A stretch of DNA of 59,381 nt from an uncultured Bacilli bacterium (GTDB taxonomy: Bacteria; Bacillota_I; Bacilli_A; RF39; UBA660), in NCBI GenBank assembly GCA_934087065.1, contig CAKOIS010000006.1:1-59381 (forward strand), read 5' to 3'. Positions 34,543 to 42,749 of this stretch are shown in pieces. Position 1 is the first letter of the stretch, and each line of letters begins with the position of its first letter. The translations under genes and the position numbers were made by a program. The notes beneath the pieces were generated by a model. The model ran no database searches and was not told the origin of the DNA. It saw only the letters and a program-made list of their open reading frames with translations.

Positions 34543-35484
34543 TTAATATATGTATAGCTCATTTAACTCTTCTTCACTTGTTATATAGTCTCTTACAATT
34601 ATTCCATCATTATTTATGTACTTAATTAACCACCTGTTGTTTTCTCTTACCAGAAGTATTCCAGTTGTTTTATTGTGAAAATCTTTCTTTAAATTAGCAT
34701 CAACATAATTCATATACGTTTCTATTTGTCCTATATGTTCTTTTTTGAGTTCTGTTACTTTTATTTCTACTACTACATAATTCATGTCTATAATATTAAA
34801 TAAAAGTACATCTATATAGTTGTAATTTGAACCTATTTTAATTTTGTACTGACTTTTAATATATGAATATCCTTCACCTAAAGCTTCACAAAAACTTGCT
34901 GGGTTTTCATCTATCCATTTCTGTACTATTTTTTCTGTAAGTTTTTCTCTATATTCTAACCCTTCTAACACTATCGGGTCTGGTATTTTATCTTTTACTG
35001 AAACTTCTTCCTGTTTTATTAATTTTTCTTTAATTTTACTATCAAGTCTTTCATACTCTTTTGACTTAATTTTTGTTCTCAGTTCAAGTTTTGTTAAACA
35101 CAACTTGTTTGATAAATTTAAATAGTATTTCATTTCTTCTATATTACTTAAATTTAGTATTTCACAAACATTGGACCAAGTCATATTTATATTTTTGAAT
35201 TGGGCAGCCAACGGCTGCCCTTTTGCAAGCAGATAAAAATTTCTCATATATTTTAAATTTCTGGTTGAATATCCCTTACCAAGTTCACTAGTAAGCCTAT
35301 TAGAATATTCCTTAATAAGTCCATCTCCATACTTTGCTCTTTCTTCTCCACCTTGTGCTTCAACTAGAAGTTTGCCTACGTTATAGTAACTTTCTAAATC
35401 TTTTTGATTATTTTTGTATTCTCTTACCTTTCTTCCAATAGCATTATCTACTAAAATACTCTTAATTTCATTATAGTAATTCAT
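34543..35484 (-). CDS. YhcG/DUF1016 family PDDEXK nuclease-like protein, copy 1
   Basis: An intact 313-residue member of the YhcG family: an N-terminal DUF1016 helical domain (residues 1-150; MNYYNEIKSILVDNAIGRKVRE, YYNVGKLLVEAQGGEERAKYG, TWSNVCEIL) and a C-terminal nuclease-fold domain (180-300; FCEALGEGYSYIKSQYKIKIGSN, YIDVLLFN, YVVVEIKVTE with the catalytic-type D and ExK, KKEHIGQIETYMNYVD). Metal-dependent DNA cleavage is inferred from the fold; family members often ride on mobile or defence islands. It is the last of four tandem copies and overlaps copy 2 by four bases. A palindrome-coded segment lies at 35202-35220. Confidence 0.85.
   Translation of the reverse strand: MNYYNEIKSILVDNAIGRKVREYKNNQKDLESYYNVGKLLVEAQGGEERAKYGDGLIKEYSNRLTSELGKGYSTRNLKYMRNFYLLAKGQPLAAQFKNINMTWSNVCEILNLSNIEEMKYYLNLSNKLCLTKLELRTKIKSKEYERLDSKIKEKLIKQEEVSVKDKIPDPIVLEGLEYREKLTEKIVQKWIDENPASFCEALGEGYSYIKSQYKIKIGSNYNYIDVLLFNIIDMNYVVVEIKVTELKKEHIGQIETYMNYVDANLKKDFHNKTTGILLVRENNRWLIKYINNDGIIVRDYITSEEELNELYIY
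35202..35220. repeat. GC-rich palindrome inside YhcG copy 1
   Basis: GGGCAGCC-AAC-GGCTGCCC, a perfect 8-bp inverted repeat in AT-rich coding DNA, encoding part of GQPLAAQ just before the TWSN motif. The other copies have different palindromes at the same position. Confidence 0.9.
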
Positions 35485-36431
35485 TTTAACCCTCCCAAAT
35501 ATTCACTAACTTGCTCATCACTTGTTATATATTTTCTTACTTTTATTCCATCATTATTTATGTATTTAATTAACCACTTGTTGTTCTCTCTTACTAAAAG
35601 TATCCCTGTTGTTTTATTATGGAATTCTTTCTTTAAGTTAGTATCAACATAATTCATATATGTTTCTATTTGTCCTATGTGTTCTTTCTTGAATTCTGTT
35701 ACTTTTATTTCCACTACTACATAATTCATGTCTATAACATTAAATAAAAGAACATCTATGTAATTGTAATTTGAACCAATTTTAATTTTATATTGACTAC
35801 CACAATAAGTATAACCTTCACCTAAAGCATTACAAAATTTTATTGGATTTTCGTCTATCCACGTTTGTACCATCTTTTCAATTAGCTTCCCATCAACCTT
35901 CAAATCTTGTAATACAACAGGCGATGGCACTTTCTCACTTGTACTTACTACTTCTTTACTTTTTAACTTTTCTTTAACTTCCGCTGGAAGTCTATTATAC
36001 TCTTCCAATTTAATTCTAGCTCGTAATTCTCTAGTAGAAAGACATAATTTATTTGATGAATTTAAATAATATTCTATTTCTGTTGTATCCTTCAATTTTA
36101 GGATTTCACAAACATTAGACCAAGTAACATTTATATTTTTTAATTTATCCGACAGTGTCGGATATTTTAATAGTAGCAGATAAAAACTTCGCATATACAT
36201 AAGTCTAGTAGTGGTATACCCTTTACCCAATTCACTTGTAAGTCTTTTAGAATACTCTTTAATAAGTCCATTCCCATACTTCGCTCTTTCTTCACCACCC
36301 TGTGCTTCAACCAAAAGTTTTCCTACATTGTAATAGCTTTCTAAGTCTTTTTGATTACTTTTGTATTCTCTTACTTTTCTTCCAATCGCATTATCTATTA
36401 GTATATTTTTTATTTCATTATAGTAATTCAT
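35481..36431 (-). CDS. YhcG/DUF1016 family PDDEXK nuclease-like protein, copy 2
   Basis: An intact 316-residue YhcG-family protein, closely related to copy 1 over its whole length except two places: the segment before TWSN, here KYPTLSDKL, and the linker near residues 150-180. The nuclease part retains YIDVLLFNVIDMNYVVVEIKVTE (given as a region) and GQIETYMNYVDTN. ATG 36431 gives the shared N-terminus MNYYNEIKNILIDN; the frame opens six codons earlier. It overlaps copy 1 by four bases. A 9-bp-arm palindrome lies at 36146-36164. Confidence 0.85.
   Translation of the reverse strand: MNYYNEIKNILIDNAIGRKVREYKSNQKDLESYYNVGKLLVEAQGGEERAKYGNGLIKEYSKRLTSELGKGYTTTRLMYMRSFYLLLLKYPTLSDKLKNINVTWSNVCEILKLKDTTEIEYYLNSSNKLCLSTRELRARIKLEEYNRLPAEVKEKLKSKEVVSTSEKVPSPVVLQDLKVDGKLIEKMVQTWIDENPIKFCNALGEGYTYCGSQYKIKIGSNYNYIDVLLFNVIDMNYVVVEIKVTEFKKEHIGQIETYMNYVDTNLKKEFHNKTTGILLVRENNKWLIKYINNDGIKVRKYITSDEQVSEYLGGLK
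36146..36164. repeat. Palindrome inside YhcG copy 2
   Basis: TATCCGACA-G-TGTCGGATA, perfect 9-bp arms, at the position equivalent to the palindromes of the other copies but with unrelated sequence. Confidence 0.9.
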
Positions 36432-36452
36432 TTTAAACCCCCTAAACATTCA

Positions 36453-36917
36453 CTAACTTGTTATATAGTTTCTAATTTTTATTCCATCATTAAACTTTAT
36501 TCTAGTACACAATTCTCTTGCAGTAAGGCATAATTCATTTGATAAATTTAAGTAATACTCTATCTCTTCTAAATTTTTCAATTGCATTATTTCACATATA
36601 TTAGACCATGTAATATTGATGCTTTTGAATTTGGCCGCCAATGGCGGCGATTTTTGAGTAAGTAAATAAAATTGTCTCATCTTTTGTAACATTCTAACAG
36701 AATATCCCTTTCCTAGTTCATTTGTGAGTTTCTTAGAATACTCTTTCATTAGTTCATTACCGTATTTAGCCTTTTCTTCTCCGCCTTGTGCTTCAACCAA
36801 AAGTTTTCCTACATTGTAATAGTTTTCTAAATCTTTTTGATTACTTTTATATTCTCTTACCTTTCTTCCAACTATATTATCTACTAGTATATTTTTTATT
36901 TCATTATAGTAATTCAT
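36453..36917 (-). pseudogene. Truncated YhcG/DUF1016 gene, copy 3
   Basis: Only 154 residues: the N-terminal DUF1016 domain is intact to about residue 140 (ELCTRIKF), then the frame jumps directly to the last residues NDGIKIRNYITS, so the whole nuclease domain is deleted. The end is also shortened: compared with copy 4, eleven bases between two CAAG repeats are missing, which creates the stop. The deletion kept the frame, so a DUF1016-only protein could still be made. A palindrome lies at 36634-36648. Confidence 0.85.
36634..36648. repeat. GC-rich palindrome inside YhcG copy 3
   Basis: GCCGCC-AAT-GGCGGC, perfect 6-bp arms, at the same relative position as in the other copies; it encodes part of SPPLAAKF. 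Confidence 0.88.
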
Positions 36918-37864
36918 TTAAAACCTCCTAAACATTCACTAACTTGCTCGTCACTTGTTATGTAGTTTCTTACCAATATTCCATCATTATTTATGTATTT
37001 AATTAACCAGTTGTTGTTTTCTCTCACGAGTAAAATACCAGTTGTTTTATTGTGAAATTCTTTCTTTAAGTTAGTATCAACATAATTCATATATGTTTCT
37101 ATTTGACCTATGTGTTCTTTTTTTAGTTCTGTTACTTTTATTTCCACTACTACAAATGAATTAGATATATAATTAAATAAAAGAACATCTATATAATTAT
37201 AAATATTGCCTATTTTAATTTTATATTGGCTACCACAATAAGTAAAGCCTTCACCTAAAGCATTACAGAATTTTATTGGGTTTTCGTCTATCCATAATTG
37301 TACTATCTTTTCAGTTAGTTTACCATCAACCTTCAAGTCTTGTAATACAACTGAAGATGGTACTTTCTCACTAGTACTTGCTACTTCATTACTTTTTAAC
37401 TTTTCTTTAATTTCCGCTGGAAGTCTACCATATTCATTGCTTTTTATTCTTATACGCAAATCTCTAGTAGAAAGACATAATTTATTTGATAAATTTAAGT
37501 AATATTCTATTTCATTCAAATTCTTTAACTTTAAAATTTCACATATATTTGACCATGTTATGTTTAAGTTTTTGAAAAGGTATGACATTGTCATGCTTTT
37601 TTGTAAAAACAAATAATATTTTCTCATATTTTTCAGATTAAAGGAAGAATATCCTTTGCCAAGTTCATTTGTAAGTCTTTTAGAATATTCTTTAATAAGT
37701 CCATCTCCATACTTCGCTCTTTCTTCTCCACCCTGTGCTTCAACTAGAAGTTTGCCTACGTTATAGTAACTTTCTAAGTCTTTTTGATTACTTTTATATT
37801 CTCTTACTTTTCTTCCAACTATATTATCTACTAAAATACTTTTTATTTAATTATAATAATTCAT
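36914..37864 (-). pseudogene. YhcG/DUF1016 gene with early stop, copy 4
   Basis: Read from the ATG at 37864, this copy begins MNYYN and then has TAA where the other copies have GAA, followed by an otherwise intact frame of about 310 codons (IKSILVDNIVGRKVREY onward). All nuclease-domain motifs remain (YIDVLLFNYI, VVVEIKVTE). A shorter product could start at the internal ATG 37627 (MRKYYLFLQ), which would lack about half of the DUF1016 domain. Either the gene is a recent pseudogene or a late start is used; it is the first copy in transcription order. A palindrome lies at 37582-37594. Confidence 0.85.
37582..37594. repeat. Palindrome inside YhcG copy 4
   Basis: ATGACA-T-TGTCAT, perfect 6-bp arms, at the same relative position; it encodes part of KSMTMSYLF. 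Confidence 0.8.
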
Positions 37865-37884
37865 ATATTTTCTCCTTTCTTTTC

Positions 37885-37940
37885 TTTGTATTTTGAATTG
37901 GACAGCCACTGTCTGTCCTTTTTAAACCAACACATAAAAA
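37885..37940. repeat. Remnant of a fifth YhcG palindrome region
   Basis: The bases TTTTGAATTGG then GGACAG / CTGTCC (37900-37918) and a tail ACATAAAAAG match the palindrome region of copy 1 (TTTTTGAATTGGG, palindrome, AGATAAAAA) but outside any reading frame. It looks like a fragment of a further decayed copy. Confidence 0.6.
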
Positions 37941-38163
37941 GCTTAATTTTTACATACTTTTACTGCATTATAACAGTCAGTTTCAAACGGCCATTTTCAC
38001 TTTATCATATTAGCGTTTTTCTGTCAAATCACGCATTTTTTAAAATTGAACACCATTTTCGCACCAAAAGAACTACATTTGTAACAATTAAAATACACTT
38101 TATATGGTTATCCACAGCCAATTATTAAAATCTGCACTTATCAACAAAATGAAAAAATTCACA
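37941..38163. other. Gene-free stretch with two DnaA-box-like sequences
   Basis: No credible gene is seen. It contains one exact DnaA-box consensus TTATCCACA (38108-38116) and a near match TTATCAACA 30 bases further on (38138-38146). Two boxes are too few to call an origin. The rest is plain AT-rich sequence between the YhcG array and the terminator of the next gene. Confidence 0.4.
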
Positions 38164-38190
38164 AAAAAAGAAAGAACCAGTCATTCTTTC
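38164..38190 (-). terminator. Terminator after the RnfC-like gene
   Basis: Minus-strand stem GAAAGAA / TTCTTTC with a 7-base loop and seven U, two bases after the stop codon. Confidence 0.85.
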
Positions 38191-38191
38191 C

Positions 38192-38980
38192 TTATTTTAA
38201 CACTACTAAAGATATATTATCATCTATCAAAAAGTTCGGATTATCAAGTTGTTTTATGTTATTTATAACTAAATCACTCGTAACTATCTTAAGTTCAGCT
38301 AAAACATCTTTTAAGTTAGAATATCTTTTAGCTTTAACTACATTTAAAGTATTCTTATTAATCAATGTAAAATAAATATAATCCCTACTCGCTTTATTTT
38401 TAATTATATTAAACATATCAATAACATCATAAACGCTTTTAGTTTCTTCTTTTGTACTAAATACAATATTAATATTTGGATAAGTTCCCATATAATTAAA
38501 TAACAACTGATATGTTCTTGTATCTTTCTTATTAATTAAAATACTAACATCAATATTATAAGTTTCACTAATCAAATTAAGTGTCTCCAAAACATTTAAA
38601 ACATTATCTTTTAAAATATAGTAGTCTTTTAAATCATACTTATTCTCGAATGATATCTTTAAAGTAAAAGAATTAATATTTCCAACTATACTCTTAATCT
38701 TATCTTTATCTATTTTATAAATATTCTCTACTTGAAAAATATTATCCATAGTATCAAGAAAATTATTTTCAATTATAAGTGATTTAGCATTACCATTTAA
38801 GCTAGGTATTTCAGTATATGCATAAGCTTTACCAGATACCGGACTATAAATATTATCTTTTACATTTATTAGTTCATTTTTCTTAACCATCAAATTCTTA
38901 AGACTTAAATCGCTCTTATCATTATATGGTATATAAATAAATTCACTTGTCATAACCGATACAAAAATATCTTCATTCAC
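38192..38980 (-). CDS. Unknown protein with RnfC-like N-terminal barrel
   Basis: A 262-residue soluble protein. Residues about 8-70 (FIYIPYND, then VKKNELINVKDNIYSPVSGKAYAY) look like the barrel-sandwich hybrid start of RnfC-type proteins, which has an HxG or IPY strand followed by a 'gd-V-x-x-x-x-x-I-x-S-P-V-S-G-x' hairpin. The remainder (about 90-262) has a Rossmann-like alternation (IDVSILINKKDTRTYQLLFNY, NINIVFSTKEE) also seen in RnfC/Nqo1 folds, but there are no cysteine clusters, so no Fe-S centre. Function unknown. It overlaps uvrC by one base and is cotranscribed; a terminator follows. Confidence 0.5.
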   Translation of the reverse strand: MNEDIFVSVMTSEFIYIPYNDKSDLSLKNLMVKKNELINVKDNIYSPVSGKAYAYTEIPSLNGNAKSLIIENNFLDTMDNIFQVENIYKIDKDKIKSIVGNINSFTLKISFENKYDLKDYYILKDNVLNVLETLNLISETYNIDVSILINKKDTRTYQLLFNYMGTYPNINIVFSTKEETKSVYDVIDMFNIIKNKASRDYIYFTLINKNTLNVVKAKRYSNLKDVLAELKIVTSDLVINNIKQLDNPNFLIDDNISLVVLK

Positions 38981-40743
38981 TATAAATCATTCCTTTCTTT
39001 TAAATAATTATGTAGTTCTATTGCTACTTTTTCTGGAAGTATAGTCTCTAATTCTTCCACACTTGCCTCTTTAAGATTTTTTAAACTTCTATACTTTTTA
39101 AGCAATTCCTTTTTTCTAACTTCACCAATACCTTCAACTTCAGTTAGCACACTACTAATACTACCTTTACTTCTTATTTGCCTATGATAATTAATTGTAA
39201 ACCTGTGTACTTCATCACTTATTCTAGTAAGCAAGTAAAACATATTACTTTTCTTATTAATCTTATAACTTTCTAAAGTATCCCCGTCCACTAATTCACT
39301 AAGTGAGTGCTTATCATCTTTCATTAAACCACATACTTTGATATGCAAATTTAAACTATTCAAAACTTCATTACACGCATTTATTTGATTAATTCCACCA
39401 TCTACTAAAATTAAGTCAGGCATCCTTCCACCATTTACTAGAATACCTTGATATCTTCTATAAATAACTTCCTTCATTGAACCAACATCATCATTTTTAT
39501 CAACCGAAATCTTAAACTTTCTATAATCATTCTTACTTGGTTTACCATCTATAAATGTTACCATTCCACTTACCGTATACGTTCCAAACAAATTTGAATT
39601 ATCAAAAGACTCAATTACGCTTAAATTAGGTATATTAAGTAAACTACCAAGTTCATTATTAGCAAGCACACTTTTTTCTTCATCTCTATAAATCATTTCT
39701 ATATTATTCTCTAAGTTTATCTTAGCATTAGTACTAGCTAGATCAAAAAGATGTTTCTTCTTTCCCTTAGTAACACTTATAACCTTAGTTTCTAATATTG
39801 TATTAAGTAAATCTATATCTAACACATCAGGCACGATTACTTCTTTTGGTAATACATTTCTCTTACTATAAAAGTTAACTATATAATATTCTAAAGTTTC
39901 CTTAACATCATCTATAAGTGGGAATATATTCTTTTTATTCCCTAGAAGTTTACCATTTCTAATAAAGAACACAACAATACTAACATAACCATTATCATAA
40001 TAGTAGTTAAATATATCTCTATTAACTCCATCATTTAATTCTACTTTTTGCTTTTCAAACACCACCTTAATATAGTCAAGCTCTTTCTTTAAATCAAGTG
40101 CTGCTTCATAATTTAAGTTATCTGAATTTACTTTAATTTTCTCTTTAATCTTATTTATTAATATATCATCTCTTCCATTTAAAATAGAAATTATCTCATT
40201 ATTCATTTTACTAATATCAATATTCTTGTATTCACAGTACCCCAAGCATTCGCCAATATGATAGTATAAACATACTTTCTTAGGCATCTTATCACACTTC
40301 TTAAGTGGATAAAGCCTATTTATTAAATTAACTAATCTTCTTGCAGCACCTTGATTAGGATAAGGCCCAAATAACATCTTATTCTTTTTATTTATGTTAA
40401 TCTCTCTTTTAACAGTTAATGTTGGATACAAATCATTCTTAAACTCAATATAAGGATAACTCTTATCATCTCTTAGTAATATGTTATAATGTGGGTCATA
40501 CTTTTTAATTAAATTTATCTCTAATATAAAAGCTTCTACTTCACTAGAAGTTACAATATAATCAAAATCAACTATCTCACTAACTAACATTTTAGTCTTA
40601 CCTGTATGAGTTCTATTAAAATAACTATTTAATCTATTTTTTAATACTTTTGCTTTTCCTACATAAATTACTACTCCTAAGTTATTCTTCATTAAGTAAC
40701 ATCCTGGTAACTTAGGTACTAATTTCAATTTTTCTTTAATCAT
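38980..40743 (-). CDS. uvrC: Excinuclease ABC subunit C
   Basis: A 587-residue nucleotide-excision-repair endonuclease making both incisions. The N-terminal GIY-YIG domain (PGCYLMKNNLGVVIYVGKAKVLKNR as residues about 11-35) is followed by a Cys motif (KKVCLYYHIGECLGYCEY), the UvrB-interacting UVR segment (NYEAALDLKKELDYI), the RNase-H-like C-terminal nuclease (IESFDNSNLFGTYTVSGMVTF, PDLILVDGGINQINA) and a helix-hairpin-helix end (VEGIGEVRKKELLKKY). The length is normal. ATG 40743 matches the family; three codons more are open upstream. The RnfC-like gene follows with a one-base overlap. Confidence 0.97.
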   Translation of the reverse strand: MIKEKLKLVPKLPGCYLMKNNLGVVIYVGKAKVLKNRLNSYFNRTHTGKTKMLVSEIVDFDYIVTSSEVEAFILEINLIKKYDPHYNILLRDDKSYPYIEFKNDLYPTLTVKREININKKNKMLFGPYPNQGAARRLVNLINRLYPLKKCDKMPKKVCLYYHIGECLGYCEYKNIDISKMNNEIISILNGRDDILINKIKEKIKVNSDNLNYEAALDLKKELDYIKVVFEKQKVELNDGVNRDIFNYYYDNGYVSIVVFFIRNGKLLGNKKNIFPLIDDVKETLEYYIVNFYSKRNVLPKEVIVPDVLDIDLLNTILETKVISVTKGKKKHLFDLASTNAKINLENNIEMIYRDEEKSVLANNELGSLLNIPNLSVIESFDNSNLFGTYTVSGMVTFIDGKPSKNDYRKFKISVDKNDDVGSMKEVIYRRYQGILVNGGRMPDLILVDGGINQINACNEVLNSLNLHIKVCGLMKDDKHSLSELVDGDTLESYKINKKSNMFYLLTRISDEVHRFTINYHRQIRSKGSISSVLTEVEGIGEVRKKELLKKYRSLKNLKEASVEELETILPEKVAIELHNYLKERNDL

Positions 40744-40780
40744 AATAATCACTATATATATTGTATCAAAAAAAACACAT

Positions 40781-40815
40781 AAAAAAAAGAGAAAGTTACT
40801 TTCTAGTTAGTAACT
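40781..40815 (-). terminator. Terminator of the TasA-like gene at 40824
   Basis: Minus-strand stem AGTTACT / AGTAACT with an 8-base loop, followed by CTCTTTTTTTT. Confidence 0.75.
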
Positions 40816-40823
40816 ATCTCATA

Positions 40824-42533
40824 TCAGCAACCAGTTTCAGTTTCTTCTATTGTGTATGGGTTTTCCGGTGTGCCATCTCCACTTGCATATTTGACGCATG
40901 ACTTGAGTGATACTACTGGACGTACGATGCCAAGATATGTAGAACCTAAAAAGTAATAAGAAAGGCCATTACCATCATCTGAAGTGCTCACAAACATTTC
41001 ACCCCTTCCTCCATCACTCATCCAGTAATAGTAAGGTGACATTGACCAACAAATGCCGTTAGTTGTTGAAGGTAGATTTGCACTATTATAATAAAACCAA
41101 GCAGTAGAGCTTTCACTTGCTCCATATACCGCACCAGCAAAAGCCATTTCATCTGCCGTCATTAAAGCTATTGGATATGTTAGTTTACCATTTCCCACAC
41201 TACTATCTACTGTAAATTTGTCCTCTTTTACAGCACAATCGTACGTTGGTGTTTTATTTGTTTCTAGTCTTATTTGTGCACCAAAATAATATTCAGGTCT
41301 ACTTCTATCATTACAATATACTGCTGTTGTACTTAGATATTTTGTATATGATGTCATATTGCTTGCATACCAATTGTCTATATATGTTTTTATCGTACTT
41401 GATATTGTTTGATTATTTCTTGCATTTTCTATACTTCCTGTGCTTCCATACATATAACTCACATACGCAATGTCATTGTAATCATCATTAAACGGAGTAA
41501 CACCTATATGCGATATAACAGATTTCGCACTTGCTCCATGATATAACAGTCTCACACCTCCATCACTATTTGTTCTGATTATTCTCCAATAGATTTGTGC
41601 TGTTTCATCATATACAGCTTTCTTTCCAGTTAATGTTCCTTCGCTTTCAGTACATTTTTCGTCCGTAACACCTACGACCGCCATACTTACCGTTGCATCA
41701 TTTAAAACACAAACGTTACTAGAAACACATTCTTCTTGATTTTTAGTTTCTCTTAATATACTAGTAGAATTTTCATCATAAAACGCAACTTCCATGCCAT
41801 TATACAAGCATGTGCCCTTCTTTCCAAACTTTACCCAGTTGTTTATTGGTGTACTCTCTGTATCTTTTCCAGCAAAATAGTATACATCAATATTATCTTC
41901 TTTTGCTTTATATAGTGTATTTGCTGTATTTGTTTTAAATAGTGTAGAAAAATCTGTTCTTTCACTTATTGTTGAATTATCTAAAAGTAACTTTTCTGTT
42001 AATGTTGGTATTGAACCTTCGGTAATAAACAGAGTTCCTTTTAACACTTTACCCATATCGTCACCTTGATCTACTTCTGTATCATTTGGATATCTAAATT
42101 CAATAGTGTAACTTTGTGTTACTCCATTAGGTATTAATACACTATAAGCTAGTATTGTATCTGTTGCTACACTTGACTTTGGAATATCTTTAAACTCACT
42201 CATATTGTATCCATTATTTGTACTAGTTATCTTGTATTGTAAATATCCATTAGTTACAAAAGTATTTACCAAATCTTTTATTACTATGTTATATTTGTAT
42301 TCTTCTTTACTTTTATTTTCTATAGTAAAAGTTTTAGTTGCACTCCAACCTGGCTCTATATCAGACCCAGCTATTTCTCCGTCTGTATCAGTAAATACTA
42401 TTTGTAAGTTAGTACTTGTTACGCTTACGTCTTTTCCCTTTCCTATTATTTGAGTTGTAAAGTATGCTAGTGTTACACTTAGTACTACTACAAGTAAACT
42501 TACTATTACTACTATTAATTGTTTTCGTTGCAT
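40824..42533 (-). CDS. TasA/camelysin-like surface protein with one repeat domain
   Basis: A 569-residue secreted or surface protein. Residues 5-25 (QLIVVIVSLLVVVLSVTLAYF) are the SipW-type signal or anchor. The camelysin/TasA-like domain spans about 30-170 (IEPGWSATKTFTIENKSKEE, KGTLFITEG). The shared module spans about 180-569: ISERTDFST, DVYYFAGKDTES, NNWVKFG, an inserted Cys-rich loop (GTCLYNGME, EECVSSNVC, DEKCTESEG) not present in the paralogues, YWRIIRTNSDGGVRLLYHG, AVYCNDRS, YPIALMTADEMAFAGA, WSMSPYYYW, VRPVVSLKSC and SGDGTPENPYTI. ATG 42533 follows AAAGGAG. It lies between a C10 tract with a hairpin and its own terminator. The number of cysteines suggests disulfide-stabilised export. 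Confidence 0.75.
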   Translation of the reverse strand: MQRKQLIVVIVSLLVVVLSVTLAYFTTQIIGKGKDVSVTSTNLQIVFTDTDGEIAGSDIEPGWSATKTFTIENKSKEEYKYNIVIKDLVNTFVTNGYLQYKITSTNNGYNMSEFKDIPKSSVATDTILAYSVLIPNGVTQSYTIEFRYPNDTEVDQGDDMGKVLKGTLFITEGSIPTLTEKLLLDNSTISERTDFSTLFKTNTANTLYKAKEDNIDVYYFAGKDTESTPINNWVKFGKKGTCLYNGMEVAFYDENSTSILRETKNQEECVSSNVCVLNDATVSMAVVGVTDEKCTESEGTLTGKKAVYDETAQIYWRIIRTNSDGGVRLLYHGASAKSVISHIGVTPFNDDYNDIAYVSYMYGSTGSIENARNNQTISSTIKTYIDNWYASNMTSYTKYLSTTAVYCNDRSRPEYYFGAQIRLETNKTPTYDCAVKEDKFTVDSSVGNGKLTYPIALMTADEMAFAGAVYGASESSTAWFYYNSANLPSTTNGICWSMSPYYYWMSDGGRGEMFVSTSDDGNGLSYYFLGSTYLGIVRPVVSLKSCVKYASGDGTPENPYTIEETETGC

Positions 42534-42561
42534 ATTAATGCTCCTTTCTTTCTAAGACACG

Positions 42562-42587
42562 AAAAAATGGGTAGACTCATTCTATCC
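42562..42587 (-). terminator. Hairpin ahead of the TasA-like gene at 40824
   Basis: Minus-strand GGATAGA-ATGAG-TCTACC (one bulged base) followed by CATTTTTT. It terminates whatever is transcribed from the repeated 76-bp element, or attenuates the surface-protein gene. Confidence 0.5.
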
Positions 42588-42622
42588 ATTTAATTGCACA
42601 TGAAAAACTATAGTTATTTATG

Positions 42623-42682
42623 CTAGTTAAATAACCCCCCCCCCATTTGTACTTTATTTTGTACTAAAGAGTTAACTTTCAT
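42623..42682 (-). pseudogene. Short frame in repeat copy B, broken by a G10 tract
   Basis: Minus-strand ATG at 42682 after AGGAAGTG opens MKVNSLVQNKVQMGGGLFN and stops after 19 codons. It shares its first ten codons with the frame leaving the left edge of the window. The GGG triplets are a run of ten G (42635-42644). Changing the tract length by one gives other short frames, none long, so this looks like a truncated duplicate rather than a phase-variable gene, though an assembly artefact at the tract cannot be excluded. Confidence 0.4.
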
Positions 42683-42728
42683 GTACTTCACTTCCTATCT
42701 TTATTACAAGATAATCTTATCAAAAAAA
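42653..42728. repeat. 76-bp dispersed repeat, copy B
   Basis: It matches positions 1-76 at 75 of 76 bases. As in copy A it starts at the U-tract of the upstream gene's terminator (here dtd) and carries a ribosome site and a start codon. Confidence 0.88.
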
Positions 42729-42749
42729 GTACTATTTTTCAAGTACTTT
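42722..42749 (-). terminator. Terminator of dtd
   Basis: Perfect 8-bp stem AAAGTACT / AGTACTTT with an 8-base loop and seven U on the minus strand. It overlaps the edge of the 76-bp repeat. Confidence 0.8.

Noticed and set aside
34543..37864. CRISPR array or ordinary DNA repeat cluster at the YhcG genes
   Set aside because: The repeats are whole paralogous genes of about 950 bases, not short repeats with spacers. No cas gene and no array-like spacing is found anywhere in the window.
37941..38163. Chromosomal replication origin
   Set aside because: Only two DnaA-like boxes, no dnaA, dnaN or AT-rich unwinding region with a strand switch; gene direction does not change here.
42653..42728. Insertion sequence or transposon end
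   Set aside because: The repeated unit has no terminal inverted repeats, no target duplication and no transposase nearby; it resembles a duplicated gene start.
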